From the NCBI GenBank assembly GCA_947579665.1, contig OX388345.1, positions 72,159,454-72,223,453 of the forward strand: DNA of 64,000 nucleotides, in the 5' to 3' direction. Positions 25,977-39,973 of this stretch are shown here, piece after piece. Each line of letters starts with the position of its first letter. Within the stretch, counting starts at the first letter, position 1. The notes below the pieces were generated by a model, which made no database searches, was not told where the DNA came from, and worked only from the letters and a program-made list of their open reading frames with translations. The position numbers were made by a program, and so were the translations under genes. The DNA comes from Sympetrum striolatum (lineage: Eukaryota; Arthropoda; Insecta; Odonata; Libellulidae).

Positions 25977-27805
25977 CTGAAAATAAACAGAGAAACAAAC
26001 ATTAAACATTCCGTAAACATAAAACACTCGCAATGGACCTAGGATATTTAAACGGTGAGTTTATTCAACTGAACTAATCCTTATGTTTTACAAAGCCCCA
26101 TTTACGGCAAGATAACGGATAGAAGGAATTCAATTTTTACATCCAACAAACAGTTTTGAATGCGATTAATTAAGTATTTCCATATAAAGAAGTCCTAAAT
26201 TTACATTTACTAAAGGTTTAAAATCTCAAATAACCGATTTTGTCGGCGTTCCTCTTGAGAGCATTCAAACTAACTGAGTGCTCTAAAATAGTACGGTGCC
26301 CTGTCTTGTTTTCTCGGAATACATGGGAACGCAGACAAAAACTATTGAAGTTCTATTGAAGATTTAAAACCTCTAATTCCTTAACAGCAGTGTCCCAAAT
26401 TTCCATTCTTTACAAAATTTGCACGCTCATTATCGCATAACAATATTCCAGATTTTGGGTTTACAACGAGTCGGTCAATAGCTTCATAATTTATACATAC
26501 GTACTTATTTTCATTAGATATTTTTAGCTAAATCCTTAATAATTAAGTTAATTTTGAAGTATATATATAGAGTTAATAAAGAATGAATACAATTTCATAA
26601 AAGAAGCACAAAGAGCATATATTATTTCGGAAAAACAAATACAATGGGATTATTAACAAAAATTTCTACAGCTATAATTTTTGTCAAGGTACAAATACGA
26701 TCAATGCAGCTAGGAGAGCCATTAAAAGTTCCTCTCAAACTCTGCAAAGCAAACAGTGTTGAGCGCGTACATTGAGCGGGTAAGGAAATCAATTTCAGGC
26801 TCCTGATGCTGTTCAAACAATCCACTTTCCCTCCATTGACCAAGAGGCTATCGCAATGGAAGCAAAAATATCACGATCCAATACGTGTTGGAGGATGGAG
26901 TTTGCCCTCCGAAGGCTTAAGGACCGTCGCGGCATTTCGGTAGAGGACCGGTGGAACCATGGGACAATGGCACGAGGAATCTGGCAAAGGTAAACAGTAT
27001 GAGGGATGGAATGATTTGTTCTCAACTCCCTCGATAATATCTTCGCCCCAACGCAAACAGGTCCATTCCAATACCTTCCCATCTCCACCTTCACTCATCT
27101 GGAGATTCAGTGTCCTCATCTTAGTTCTTGGGAGGGTCGCGAAATTAGTGTGGGTACCACCAGCATCAGACTGGAAACCGATCAATCACAACTGGAGGCG
27201 GAGAAGAAAGTGATGATGAAGAGTAAGATATAAAGCAAAAGAGCTTGAATATCTCTTCATCCATCGAGGAGTCTACAACAGAAAACTCAAACCTTTTCTC
27301 TCGATTTGAACTCGTCGTCGTTTATTACAGCAGGGAAAGCACAAATATGAGAGAAAACGGACACAAAAATTGTACGAAATAATATGAGTGCGGTACTACT
27401 TTCCGTTTTCACTAAATCTAATCCTTAAGACCACCAATCAAAACGGTATACATCATCAGCATCTTGCCTTTGCTAAATTTTCGCGAGGACCTCTCGTTTG
27501 TCAGACACCACCTTTCGAGAGCATCGTTTCACAGACACGTATTCCGTACTATGAATTTAAAGTGATTTATGAATTAATTTGAAGTAAAATGTGTTCCGGA
27601 AGGAGTTTACTTGTCTCCCTTGACATTTCTATTCATATCGAAATATATAAAAATAGCGACTTAAAATATACTGTTTCTTTAGAATGTACATTTTGGAATG
27701 AAGTTCCACCAGATTACAGCTTTGAATATTAATAATATTATTATCAGTCATTTTTAAAGAGTTTCATATCATTTACTTTTAATTATTCAAAGCATATATT
27801 TTTAG

Positions 27806-27900
27806 GAAAGGGTTAAAGGTCCATTGCACATAAGGGCACCCAGGAAAAATCCCAAGGAAAAATGGATTTCAAAAATTACTATTATTACGGACTTGAAAAA
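27806..27900 (-). repeat. SINE body, copy B (reverse orientation)
   Basis: On the minus strand it reads CCATTTTTCCTTGGGATTTTTCC, then GGGTGCCCTTATGTGC, then AACCCTTTC, matching copy A over its 3' body with scattered substitutions and loss of a few bases (the GCACG beside the GGTGC word). A second TTTTTCAAGTCCGT word just beyond (about 27886-27900) repeats the junction seen in copy A at about 10717-10731. The tRNA-like head is missing. Confidence 0.75.
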
Positions 27901-30900
27901 TGTCACATATTTTTTGTATTAACTATTACTGTTCAAGGAAATGGAATCCAAAATTTACGAATTCCTGCTTTTTTCTAGAAAATTACCCGTAAGTCCGTAA
28001 TCAAATTAGCAAAACTAACCGTTCTTCCTTAAATGGTGATGAGCGGCTACAGCGAATGTATTACTCCTCTGTTAGCAGAAAAAATACAATACTTCCCATC
28101 TAAGTCTTAAGTCCTATCTAAGTACATTGAGAGTAAACTATCCATTTAGTAGAACCAAAGAATCGGGATACCTCTCTTACTTGGCCAAATTCTGAAACAG
28201 TGTTATATCTACAGTTCCACATTGTGTACTTGTGTGCTGTACTACTTATGGCAAATAGAAAAAAAACATAACTCTCTACAGGAAGTATAGTCGGCGAAAA
28301 GCAGTCGGTCAAGTGAAGTGTCGGGCAAAAGTGAGGCGGATAATGGAGATAGATCGTTCTGACACAGGGGCGGCGATTTTCCATTTCTTTGTTATCCTGA
28401 CGAATTATCTCCCCTGAAAAATTAGCGACGAGAAGGATACGAGAGGGAGAGACTTAGTGTTTGGTAGAAAAGGGACTGGATTAAGGAAGGAAGAATTAAG
28501 AGCCACGGGAAAACGAATTTTTTGGAGGAAAGAGGCTCGAAGGTTGATCGGATAGGAGAAAACCAGATAAAGAGATTCGGAGGAAAGTTGCGCGGATACG
28601 AAAAGCATTCGATGGACCTTAAAATGAAGGAGTTCTCAAAAAGGCGTTCTCTCACCTGCGAATGGCAGTCCCCACGGTGTGCACATCACTCTGAATAAGT
28701 GAAAGTTGGTAACTTCATATAGAAATTACGGAATTAATACAAAATCTGTCACTTTCGATTGTAATTAATTTATTTATGCAATGGTGCGTTAATTTTTCAC
28801 AAAATAAATTATGGACATGCAGCTTCACCATCATGTGAGAGAAATGCTTAAAAATTTTGAGATTTGTTACAAAGCCAATAAATGTGAAAGTGAATTCGAA
28901 AGAATGCCTGAGGGGGAAATCCAGTTCGAAAAACCGTAACAATTGGCAACTCTGTATGGTTTCACACAAAATGAGTATTCATTCATTAATTGATACTTTG
29001 TTTAGTGGAAGCATAGTAATTTTCTTTTCGACACCCGAAGAACAACTATGAGAAAAATTTTTTTTATGGTAAACAATAAAATCAGAATGGATGACAAATA
29101 TGGTAATCAAAGAGCGAATTCTCAAATTCATACTATTGAGTATTCAACCTTCCAAATGAAAATAACATTATCAGAAAACAAATGTCAAGGAACTTAAATT
29201 GTAGCTTAAATAAACAGACATATGATTCTATTCGCATATAAAAAAACAAACTTAACATTATTAGATGAATAGAATCATGGAACCTTACAAAGATTTTCTA
29301 GAGGAAAATTTAAAAAAATATTGCTCCATAATCTTAAATAAAATATTCCTAAGAAAACCTTTCTAATTTTAAATATTAAAACAGCTTGATTTCAATATAA
29401 AAACGAAATTGATAAATCTTATCCGATCGTTCATCTAATAACTTTAAAGTTTTAGAGGTTTTCCACATAATTGGATGCATTTGACGCGATTATATTGTGG
29501 AATTTAATAGGAGGCGTATTACCTTACTAATTTATCATTTGCTTTTTGAATGTGTTGTAGTATAATTCAGCAGAATATTCATGAATTGTACATACAATTG
29601 GGGCTTTTTACTATTCCTTCATCAAAATTCGACAGGACAGTAATAGTAATAAATAAATCGACAGCGGGAATAGATAGCAAAGATCTCAGCTCACAAAAAT
29701 TATTGAATAACTTTCGCGACAAGATGCCGTAGTGAGTTAAGGAAACTGAGAACCATAGAGAAAAATTTGAGAACAGAAAATTCCTCCATTTCGCAGTCAA
29801 AAAGAGAAAGAAAACACCTTCAAAAGTGCGTTAGCACCTGAGAACAGTGGCTTAACTACCTTTTCATTGACGTAGGAGCGAGGATGGAAAAGTACGTTGG
29901 ATGACAAAGTGGGTCCCTTCTGTAGGTGAGGGTCGGCTGGCCCCAGTAGTTATGTCACTGACCCACGTATATCTTGCGATTTTTAGGGCGAAAGTTCGCC
30001 CACTTAAGTGATATATACGAGTTCTGTTCCTGAGTTTTACTGCGGAAGTTATTGATTTGTGGCGTGAGAGATAAAGGAAAAGATATTTATGACGAGGAAA
30101 GCAGATGAATTCGAAGGTTCGCTTGAAATATGACGAAATATACTTTTGAAGCGGGGGAGGAAAATCTTGAACGTAACAAGCTAGAGATGCTATATATAGA
30201 TTTTTACTGGATGTCGCTCATTTGCTTAACCGTGACCCGTTTACCCGTGATTGACGACGCTTCAAGATCGTTATCCGTTTCTATCTTCTGTCACATACAC
30301 GTGGTTATCAAGTCTGAGAAGTCAATGGTATCAGTAAAATAACTGAATGAATTGAATCAACAAATTGACAGTTTCCAGTTGATATAAGAAAATGAGACAT
30401 AAGACACAACATCCACCGACAATTATACAGGATTAATTTATGAATGGCTGTTTGAATTTTCAATTATTGGAGGATATCAATAAAAATACAGTATGTATAT
30501 CCACAGGGTAGTGAAAATTTGTTTTTCAAGTGAGGTTCCTTGAGATAGGTATCATTGGACCTGATCCAATATGATTTTAACAAGTTAGATGAATCAATGC
30601 AGGTATTAAGATGGAAGATAGAAAATATTATACCAAAACATAAAAATTTATTATATTACTTTTGATATCAATTTAATTATTAGATATAATTACGCATCCA
30701 TCTTCAGGTCAAAAGGACGTGGGAGTTTTAAAAAACTATGAAGTATAATATTAAGACAGCTGTGAAAATGTGGGAGAACCAGCTGAGAGGAATGATATTC
30801 AGATGGTAAATTTGAACTATATTTACATTCTAAAATATTTCAGGTTTTTCTCTGGAGGAAGATTATTTTAGGTTGTCTAAAATATAATATCAACCAATAA

Positions 30901-31086
30901 AAATATATCCAACCCCTATCCGTAAGTAAAAAAATAAAAGACAAAAGGCGATATCAGGCAGAAAGTATTCATGATATACTGAATTTATGATTGACCTGAT
31001 TCGACAAATTAAGAAAAACCATTGGTAACTGATTGCGAAGTCTTCTAAATGTAAAATAAATAATTTGAGAAAGATCTGCGTGATCA

Positions 31087-31500
31087 AAAGGGTGAAGGTG
31101 AAACCCGAGTTCTTTCCCATTTCACAGGGGACTCCGGACCCCTGTTTAGGGATATCCCATGAGTACGCACTTGCACACCCGACCTTTGGACCGTCGAAAT
31201 ACCCTAATAACCCCCTCACCGCGGTTCCTACTCAAGCACACGAAACCAAATTCGATTTTATGACCCCAAATCCTTAGCAGGGAGGCCACTGTTTTAGCAG
31301 GCGAGACCTTTCCCAGATGGATAAAGGAGAGCAGCCAGCTAGAAGCTCCCCTTATTTTTGGATAGCCCTTGGACTAACCCAACCACTGCGTCACAGCTTT
31401 TAGACTTAACTTTTCCGCGCAGCCGACAAATGCTATCCATGCCCGGTCCTACACTACAACCTAACTAGGATTGTCATGGGAGGTCAACGTTTCGGGTGAC
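31087..31500. repeat. GC-rich repeat-like block, class unknown
   Basis: About 400 bp of markedly higher G+C than its flanks, with sharp edges in AT-rich sequence. It includes CAGGGG (31125-31130) facing CCCCTG (31139-31144) and further words such as AGCTCCCC and GGGTGACTGATAGCAGGG. A frame at 31065-31277 crosses it but reads through to unrelated flank and shows no family. Compositional isolation suggests an inserted element (SINE-like or a retroelement fragment) rather than a gene. Confidence 0.4.
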
Positions 31501-32371
31501 TGATAGCAGGGTACTAAAACATAACTATTTTTGCTTCGGTTTTTCTCAGATACTATATAAGGTGACTATTGTGTATAACATTTGATTAAATGCCATTCAA
31601 TAAAATTTTGCGATAATACTCGTTGAATTAAATGAATAAACAATGAGATCAGTAGTACAAATATAAACGTTTCTTCTGTGCAGTAAGAATCGTAACGCAA
31701 GATTACTAAATATAACTATCGTTGAGTTAGATAGATTCCGACTCTAAAATAAACGGAACAGATTAAAGGAATTTTTTTTCAATTCGAGAATTTAAATGTT
31801 TCGGATCCGGTTGGTTTTCGTCCTGCTAACATTACAGTTTGCAGTTTTACAGCTAAGTTCAACTTGTTTTCCTTTTGATATTTATTTTCTTGTTCTTTGG
31901 AAGATTTTCCCCGCTTAAATTTTTGCCATTTACTCGTTAATCCGTTAAAATTTCTTCGAATTATATTCTTATGAAAATCTTGACGCACAATCCTAAAAAT
32001 AGAAATCTCACACATTTGGTGTTTCCGGAGCTTCTTTCAGCTCAATTGATTTTACATGTGGTGATGAAATTAATTCTCTACATGTTATCAAACATATTAT
32101 CCTTCCCTGCTATTGTCACTATTCCTTTCATGGCAACTTCCCGTCAAACACTCTAGGCAGCAACACAACAGATCAAGGTAGCGATTTCAGTTTCCTTTAA
32201 TTCTTTACGGTTTGATAAAAACTCCACTAACTCTAAATACATATATTTATTCATATAAACAACCTTGTATCGAGCGATATTTGAACGAAATTTTCTCATC
32301 GTATGTTTAACCTGTTCATAATAATTATTATATTATAATAGAAATAAATAATTATAAGATTCACTTTTACA

Positions 32372-32428
32372 ATTTCCGCCGTGTATTAGAAACACGACCG
32401 GTTTCGTCTGGAACAGCCATCTTCAGGT
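32372..32428 (-). repeat. Possible Penelope-type / hammerhead-like remnant
   Basis: On the minus strand it contains ACCTGAAGATGGCTGTTCC, then AGACGAAACCGGTCGTGTTTC. The order CTGA(A)GA, short stem, GAAAC, CGGTC resembles the minimal hammerhead ribozyme motif (CUGAUGA ... GAAAC ... GUC) that Penelope-like elements carry in their terminal repeats. The core here has an A where the ribozyme needs U, and extra bases before GAAA, so it would probably be inactive. No reverse transcriptase is nearby. The assignment rests on motif resemblance alone. Confidence 0.4.
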
Positions 32429-33500
32429 TACGGGTTCCGGTTAAGATGCTTCACAAAGTGAAGCCTTTGATCATAGATTTTAATTATAATAGAATATTTT
32501 TAGAATTATAATAGGTATATATTTTTAATATATTTTATAAATCTATTATGATAGAAGGGAGATAAAAATTAAGAAACTGAGCAAAATTTCAGTAGCAATA
32601 AAATAAGAGGAAAAAAAATAATTAAAATTAATTTAGAAAAAGATTAAACTAGCAAAATCCATCGTAACAAACTTGAACTATTTGCCTATATTAAGTTTGC
32701 ATATAATCACTTAAAGGACATGGTGGGAATATAGATTGAATCTAAAGTTGACATGCAGACATAAAAACAGAGGTGTGAGTTAACATAAAATTATTCCGGA
32801 GGAAGAAGCGCTTCGGGCACAAAACAGCTTGGACCAGCCCTTCATATTACCAGTCATTTATAGAAAATTCGGAAAATAAAAGACAAGAACTCGGCGGAAA
32901 AGTAAGTGCACTTCGGGAGGAAGACGGGAAACAGATGTGATCGTCTTAAGGGGAGAGCCTACCGCAGGGAAAACCGCCCACTGCGGAGATGTGAGGAGAA
33001 ATGAGGATGAGAGAAGGAAAACTCGGGATTGTCCTAGAAGAGAAAGGACCCTGAGAAGATGACTTGATATACGGAGGGGAGAGAAACTTACCGACCAAAG
33101 GGATAAGGCGGAGAGGGCAAAGACTGAAGGGAAAATGAAAAGATGTACATAAGCAGAATACGGAAGCGAGCAATTTGGGAAAGAAACCAACAGAAGAGAG
33201 AATGGGGAGATTCTAAATCAAACGCATAAGACGCTAGCCGAGGGTCTCATCTTCAAAGAAAAATGCGCTCCTGAACTTTATTTAATATCTTACGTTATAA
33301 CATAATTATAGAGCTGCTTTTAATCATTGATCTTTCCATCACTTAACGTGATCGAAAGAAATAAATAAAGTTACTTCGATATCATATTTTATCGTTCTTA
33401 TAAAAAACAATTTATTTATCAAAAAAGAGGCGTAATTAAATATCTCTAATAAAATGAGCGATACTAAAACAAAAATGTGACCAAATTTGTAAAGAGGGCC

Positions 33501-33529
33501 ACCTTTAGAGGAGGGTACCTTTAGAGGAG
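33501..33529. repeat. Two-unit tandem repeat, period 16
   Basis: ACCTTTAGAGGAG occurs at 33501-33513 and again at 33517-33529. A simple local duplication. Confidence 0.8.
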
Positions 33530-33822
33530 AACAGACGTGGGCTCGTTAAGACCGAAATCAATTACTTTCCAATTACTACCTTGCTGGCATTGGTTATCAT
33601 TATCTTCCAGGATAGAGTAATTATTTGACATTCAAATGATTGCAGATAACCTGCTATGAAAAGGATAAGCAATAAAAACGGATAAATATTAAAATAACGA
33701 GAAATATAGAGTTATAAAGATATTTTACTGAAGGAACTGTAAAATGCAGAGAAAGGTAATAAGTAATTGGATGTGTTAATTATAATTGTCAGTTACTTAT
33801 TGATTATTACCAGTTATTTATT

Positions 33823-33879
33823 TTATTATTGATGAGTGTATTAATTAATCAATAGGATATTTATTTATTATTGATGAGT
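33823..33879. repeat. Direct repeat, period 42
   Basis: TTATTATTGATGAGT at 33823-33837 recurs exactly at 33865-33879, preceded both times by a TTATTTAT-like stretch. Probably a local tandem duplication in AT-rich sequence. Confidence 0.75.
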
Positions 33880-34129
33880 CTCTGACCATAACTTTATATG
33901 TTAATTACGTATTAATGCTTCATAAAATTCCAATTGTTTAATTAATGAACCCATAATTTACATAAATACGAATCATTAATGATTTCCCATATATATTCAC
34001 GCAATTAATTAATTACTAAGATATTCAAGGTATTATACAGCGTAAACTAATTTTACATGCGTTAATATTTAAATACCTAACTATGATAGGTAATTTCAAC
34101 TTAACAAACGTTATAATTAATGAAAACAA

Positions 34130-34480
34130 AGAGCCTCAAATCCGAAAAAAGAACAAAGAGGAACGAAGAATAAAGCGGTGAGAATGGGACTTCAGAAGAA
34201 GGAAAGGAAGCTAATGAGGAAAAGAGACGAGAAGAAGAAAAATGAGAAATTAAGGGAAGAGGGAAGGAAAACAAATAGGGCAAGAAGCGAAGAGGAGCGG
34301 AGGAAAGGTAAGGAAGTAGTTCTAATTAAAAGAAAAATAAATAAGAGAGGAAAAGTTACGTCTAAAGAGACAGACAAATGAAGCAGCAGGAACAGTATGT
34401 GTGGGAGAATGCTAAAGGATCTAAAAGAAGCAACAGAGAGAGGGGAGACGACAAGCAGAGCTATCCGGGGTAAGAGTAAG
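34130..34480. repeat. Polypurine-rich low-complexity tract
   Basis: About 350 bp in which the plus strand is overwhelmingly A and G. Both strands contain long open frames only because of this bias: a Lys/Arg/Glu frame on plus at 34178-34381 and a Leu/Ser/Phe frame on minus at 34192-34518. Neither resembles a protein family. In the NOS1AP pre-mRNA this is a pyrimidine-rich segment. Confidence 0.65.
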
Positions 34481-34785
34481 TTATGGGCGTTTAAAAGCCC
34501 TTCCGAAGTTGAACTCATTTATATCCTATCAACTGAATAAGGAACTATGCGAGCAGCTTTGGCAAAATCCGAGCCTCCCTCGCATCAAAGGGTTCACGAA
34601 GCAATTCGTGAAAATATTGGCAATTCTCTTCCGGAATGGAATCTAATGCAGAAAATAACAATTTAGAGTTCAATGTAAGAGAAAAAAAGATTAATATTTA
34701 ATGAGAAATAAATTTATCACCAGAAAAAATTACAAAATTAGTTATTCTAGACCAAAACTAAATGACTAATTTACTAGAAAAATTG

Positions 34786-34799
34786 TTTTTTTTTTTTTT
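34786..34799. repeat. Homopolymer of 14 T
   Basis: Uninterrupted run of 14 T on the plus strand (poly-A on the gene strand opposite). It could be the tail of an old retroposed copy, but no body is recognised beside it. Confidence 0.7.
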
Positions 34800-36179
34800 G
34801 AGATGTGATTAATAAGCATCTTATTACTTAATCTGAATATAAAATACTCGCAAGATGGCTTTACGTTGTAGTACCGCGAAAGCAGAAAATTGAAGGCGTT
34901 AGTATATTCTAGTCCACTTCGTAGCCTTTGGCATTTCCGAAAAGGGCTCCCCTTTGCTATCCTTGACCAGAGAATGGACTGCAAACAGATATAGGAAGTT
35001 TATAGGCAAAGAGCTTTTGGCTCGCCATCGATTCGAGAGGGATTCGTGTGAAAGATGTATCCTTGAAAGCATTGTTAAGAGGAGACCACTAAAATGGGTG
35101 AACTTCAAAATAGAACCCAAAAAATACTATCATGAACTAAAAGACTAACACAATTGTAATCGTCTAAGAAAACAAAGTATTAGAAAATAGGAGAGCCATA
35201 ATGTGGATAAAACCCTTAACGGATGTTCATGGGGAATGTATCGTTTAAAAAAATCCTACGTGATTAAGAAATCGTTAACTAAATTTGAGAGGAAGGCAAC
35301 TAATAGAAATAATCTAAAGCAGCTTTAGAAAGACATGCATTGATGCATATTAATATATATTATAAACTTTTACTTGATTATACAAAGGAATTATTAATCA
35401 TACTTAATATGAATTTCTATGTTCATCTTTATCTTCCTTGCCATATGCCGCGTTGATCATTAATTTTTTACTTTTATTTATTTAACTGTGATGGTAATCA
35501 TCATTCAAACATAATTACATTATTCTTAATGTTACAAAAAATTACTGTGTATACATGTCACAACAAAATATTCAAAATCGAAAAAGGAGGTGATATTGAA
35601 AATTAATGTTATTATTAGACGCATTAATTAAAATAATTTCGACGGGATTATATCTCCGTTCGCAACCGTAATAAATATGAACTGATAATAATTCATAGTT
35701 CACTAAATAATACTAATTAATAGTTAAATCACGTGATAATTAATTATATATATTTACTTAACATTACTAAACATTAATTAGCATTGATTTACATTAATTA
35801 CCATGATGATTATTAATGCTCATGATAAGAATCAAATAATCACGAAAATTAAAAGTTAAAACGATGGTTTACACTATACAAGAGCCCGGAGAGAGAAAGA
35901 AGAGACAACTATGATACATTCATATTTAGTCCAATTTTCAATTATTAATTTTTAAACTTAGATTAAACTCCTCCATCTTCCTTTGTTAGCCAAAATCCTC
36001 CTCTTACTGGAAAATGCACGAAAAGGCAGAGGAATGGAATAGAGCAGTCTTGGGAGAGAAAGGTGCGAGCAATAAGAGGCGAGCCCAAATCGATCACGAG
36101 ACCTCTTGCTAATGGGAAGCAAGCGATAAATGGGAGGCCAAATGGAAAATGGAGAGAAAGGCGTGGGAGTGGAAGGGAT

Positions 36180-36330
36180 TAGAAAAAGGGGCAATTTCTT
36201 CGCGGGAGTTCCTTTGACGGACGTGACGGAGCGGCCCTAGTTAATAAAAGGCCCGCGAGAGGCGCCCCACGCACTCGTCATCTTTTTCATCCTGTCGCGT
36301 CCGCCCACCGAGTTAACCTTAAAAAAAAGT
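36180..36330. other. CpG-containing GC-rich islet
   Basis: Contains GGACGTGACGGAGCGGCCC, GGCCCGCGAGAGGCGCCCC and CTGTCGCGTCCGCCCACCG within AT-rich intron. TAATAAAAGG (36242-36251) lies about 30 bp before CACTCGTCATC, which loosely resembles a TATA/initiator pair on plus. No transcript or open frame follows. It could be a regulatory element or only a compositional islet. Confidence 0.2.
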
Positions 36331-39300
36331 CTTAAGTCGCTAAGTCACAAAATCCCTCACAAGTGCCCTCTCTTGGATCTTTAATTCCTTTCCAAGTGGG
36401 TGAATATAAGGGGTAATAAACATGTGTCTTTAAAATAGAAAAGTACTAGGAAGTAAAGGGTATCCTACTAAACTCTTTTAATTATTTCTTTCAGTAGGTT
36501 CGTGCAAATTTTTTCTTCTTTGCGTGGGTTTTCCTGCGAGAGATTCTTTTCTTTGCATCAATTTTACTTTATAAACCCACCAAAATATTTTCCCAAATCA
36601 CTATTAAATTACATGAGATTACTATTAATTACTAGTTAGATCTTTTTTTTTAATTAACTAAGGGTTACATGGAGGAGGATATTAAATTCTCAATTTTTCC
36701 GGGACTTATTTCATATATTTCTTTAGTAGGTTTTAGAAGTCCAAATCTCCAATAACTTGAAGTGTTTTCGCACTAAAAGTGATTATGAGAAATGAACGCT
36801 CGAGAAACTCTTTCTAAGTGTGAAATTTGAAAGAAATTAACTTGAAATCAGATTTTGCTCAACCAGTGCTATTCTGGAAGGATTCGTCATAAACAGAGGT
36901 ATTTCTGCTAACTAGAACATTTTTGAACATTAATGGAATCATAAAATTGGCATTAACATGTTTGTTAAGTTTGACTCAGTTTTATAACAATTCTATAATT
37001 TCCTATCAGCGAAATGTATTTACAATGGAAGACGTTTCAATAAATAGTAAGCAAATTTAAGGGAAATATCAAGCGCATTATTAAAGCGTTAGAGCATAAA
37101 ATAGATCACCTAAAACATATGAGGTGAGCAATGTTTATACGAATCGATTTATAAATAACAAACGCAAAAATATTTATACTGTTTAACTGGTAAATATATA
37201 TAAATCTTAGGTAAAAGTCGAAACGATTAAAACGGAAGAATAACAATTTTGATAAAATACTTAATCAATGGAGTAGATCATCTTCGACATTCAATTCGCA
37301 TCTGGGCAAAAACATTTTTGTGGATTCAAACTTTAAGGAAACTGTAAAATCATAAAAAATAAAGAAAAACCTCTTACAGCTGTGAATTCGTGGTAAGACT
37401 TAATGAAGAGGCAAATTACAAAATTCCATCGTGCAGCAATAAATCACACTACGGTAGCGTACAAATAAACTCTTGTTTATAGCAAGTAAATAAAAATTTA
37501 TACGAAAAAATCACCCATAAAAAATATCCTCGTGAAAATGTATTCTAAAAATGTAATTATCGGAGTGAATGCATCAAAATATGAAAGGAGCCGCGGTTCG
37601 TTGCCCTTCAACACGTGTCCTTTGTCAATTTCCTACGAATTCACACCTCTCAAGGGCATCGAGAGGTACGCGCGGCGTAAAGTAAATACTCGGTGGGCGC
37701 GGCACTTGATGAAGGCTCGGATTCCGATGGGTTTAATTGCCATTGGCCATTCAGACGGCATTCGGAGGGGAATAAATTACCTTCGCGGATACCAACGCTG
37801 AGATTGCGGGGTATTATCCTGTGGAGAGCGTGAAATTTAAACGAAATGCGTTGAACGCACGGGATTTCGTGACTCCTCTGAAATAGATTAAGGAGATAAA
37901 CATCTTCCGTTGCGAAGGTCAATGTTTCTGGTAACTGCTTCCCATCTTCTTTGTTTCAAATTTAACCTTTCACGAAATATTCATGCAGAGGAAAGATATC
38001 ACCACACAAAAACTTTTGGTGGTCTTAAGCAGGGGTGATCGAACTTCCGCTCGCTACCGCATGCTGTTTGTGTTCATATAAATAGCTTTGAAGTAAACTT
38101 CAATACATGGATACATGTTAAACCCTCGGTAAGTAGGTATGCAAGTAATAAAATAATATTCCCTATTCAAAGCCATTACTTTCCTTTCTTAGTAACTTAA
38201 CCCAGCCTTTATTTCATCTAACTTTTTTCCTTTGTTTACTCTCTATCTACATGCAAGGGAAAATAGTAACTTGCATCGGGAAATTACTATCGTAATAGAT
38301 CATTATGTATTATTAATTATCGACAAAATTATCCATAAGTAGAATGAATGGGAGATTCTGTTAATTCTAAACTTAAAAAATGCAACGTCCTTGAAATTTC
38401 CAACCAATCCCATCTCTATTCTAGTTAAAAATAAACCCTTCCGTTTTGAAATAAACGGCACATTGACATAATTAATTGGCTTCTAGATTAAATTTATAGG
38501 ATCTCAAAAACATATTAGTACTAGTTGTAAGAAAACTGACTAGATACTGGATCAGTATGAAGTGCAGTTTATTTTCCATAAAAACTGTTGGCGGCGACAA
38601 ATCGTGCCATTTCCCTTTTGATGACTTTTGCGTGAAGTCAAAATTTCAAATGTTGAAACCGGACCACTGAATCACAAAACTACAGCAAGCAATCTCTTAA
38701 CATCACAGACGGAAAACCGAAATCATAAAAGACCGCACAAAGAGTTTTTTTTTTATTTTAACCAAAAAGACATGTTGCGAACTGAAACACAAAATGTCGA
38801 CGGGGACTACATGAATCCCCACTTTTATTTCAAAGATGAAAGGATTTTTGCGGATTCGAATCCTCTACGTCGATCGGAAAATGACTGACTGAAGGGAGAC
38901 TAGCGGAAAGTGTACGACATAAATTGACAGTCGGCCAAAAAGAGAAACATCGCGAAAATGAATGCTCGGCGTTTTGGCACATTTTATTGCGGGCAAGAAA
39001 CGTGCGAAAATCCATTCCTTTCGATTCAAGCTGTCCGTCGGCGGGGGTTTATTTTAGCAAATCCACCCGGGCTAGGAAGATGAAATTATCCGGATCCAGA
39101 ATTAGGAGGCCGGCGACGATACCAGGCCGTTTTTAAGATTTTTTTGCTTCGTTGCAAAAAAAACATTCGTCAAGTGTCTGGTATTTCACATTTTTTTTGC
39201 AAATTGGTAGACCTGATGGGGAAATTTTCATTGGAAGGGTTATGGTGATAATATGTAAAATAACCTCAACATGGTTGAAAGGGCAGAGGCCAACTGGCCT

Positions 39301-39973
39301 CGGACCCTAACATTAATCCACATGTATTGGTGGAATATAATTGATATAATCAGGAGATGAGCAACGTTTCTAAGTTAATTAATAAACATAATAATGATAT
39401 GCCGTAAACCACATTAATGCGCCATAAAATATAAAGATAAAATAATACTTATTCCATGATCTGTAATAATGAAATAGAATGAAAACGCTCTAAATTTAAT
39501 CGTAGATTACATTATGTGCATTAGCATTTGTTTTTGGTGTACATATGTAAATTAAGAAAGAAAGTAATTTTTTATGTTTTTCTCGGAACTAAATTCGCCA
39601 CTCACGATCACGAAATGCGACACATTAACTAACGGATGTACAATAAACCCTACGAAATATTCAAAATAGAAGGGGAGAAATATATAGAATACATAATACA
39701 TTATTAGGTAATACAAAGAATCTTTAAGAAACCATAATCTTATTCCTTGTACTAGATACTAAATAACTGTTATAATTCCATACGGTCCTAAAATTTCAAT
39801 CCAAAACGTATCTATATACGCATAAATAGAATCAGTCCGCTTTTAGTTTCCCATTTGGGTACATCATTCTTATAACCAAAGGAAACCAACAAGGGAATAG
39901 TGACCGTCATCGCATCTCCTCTGAAAGTAATCGTAGTTTCCAAATTTTTTTGCTTCTCAAGAACATGCTATGA

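Noticed and set aside
34178..34381. Lys/Arg/Glu-rich plus-strand frame that looks like a coiled-coil protein
   Set aside because: It is a by-product of the polypurine tract; the opposite strand is equally open, and no family features exist.
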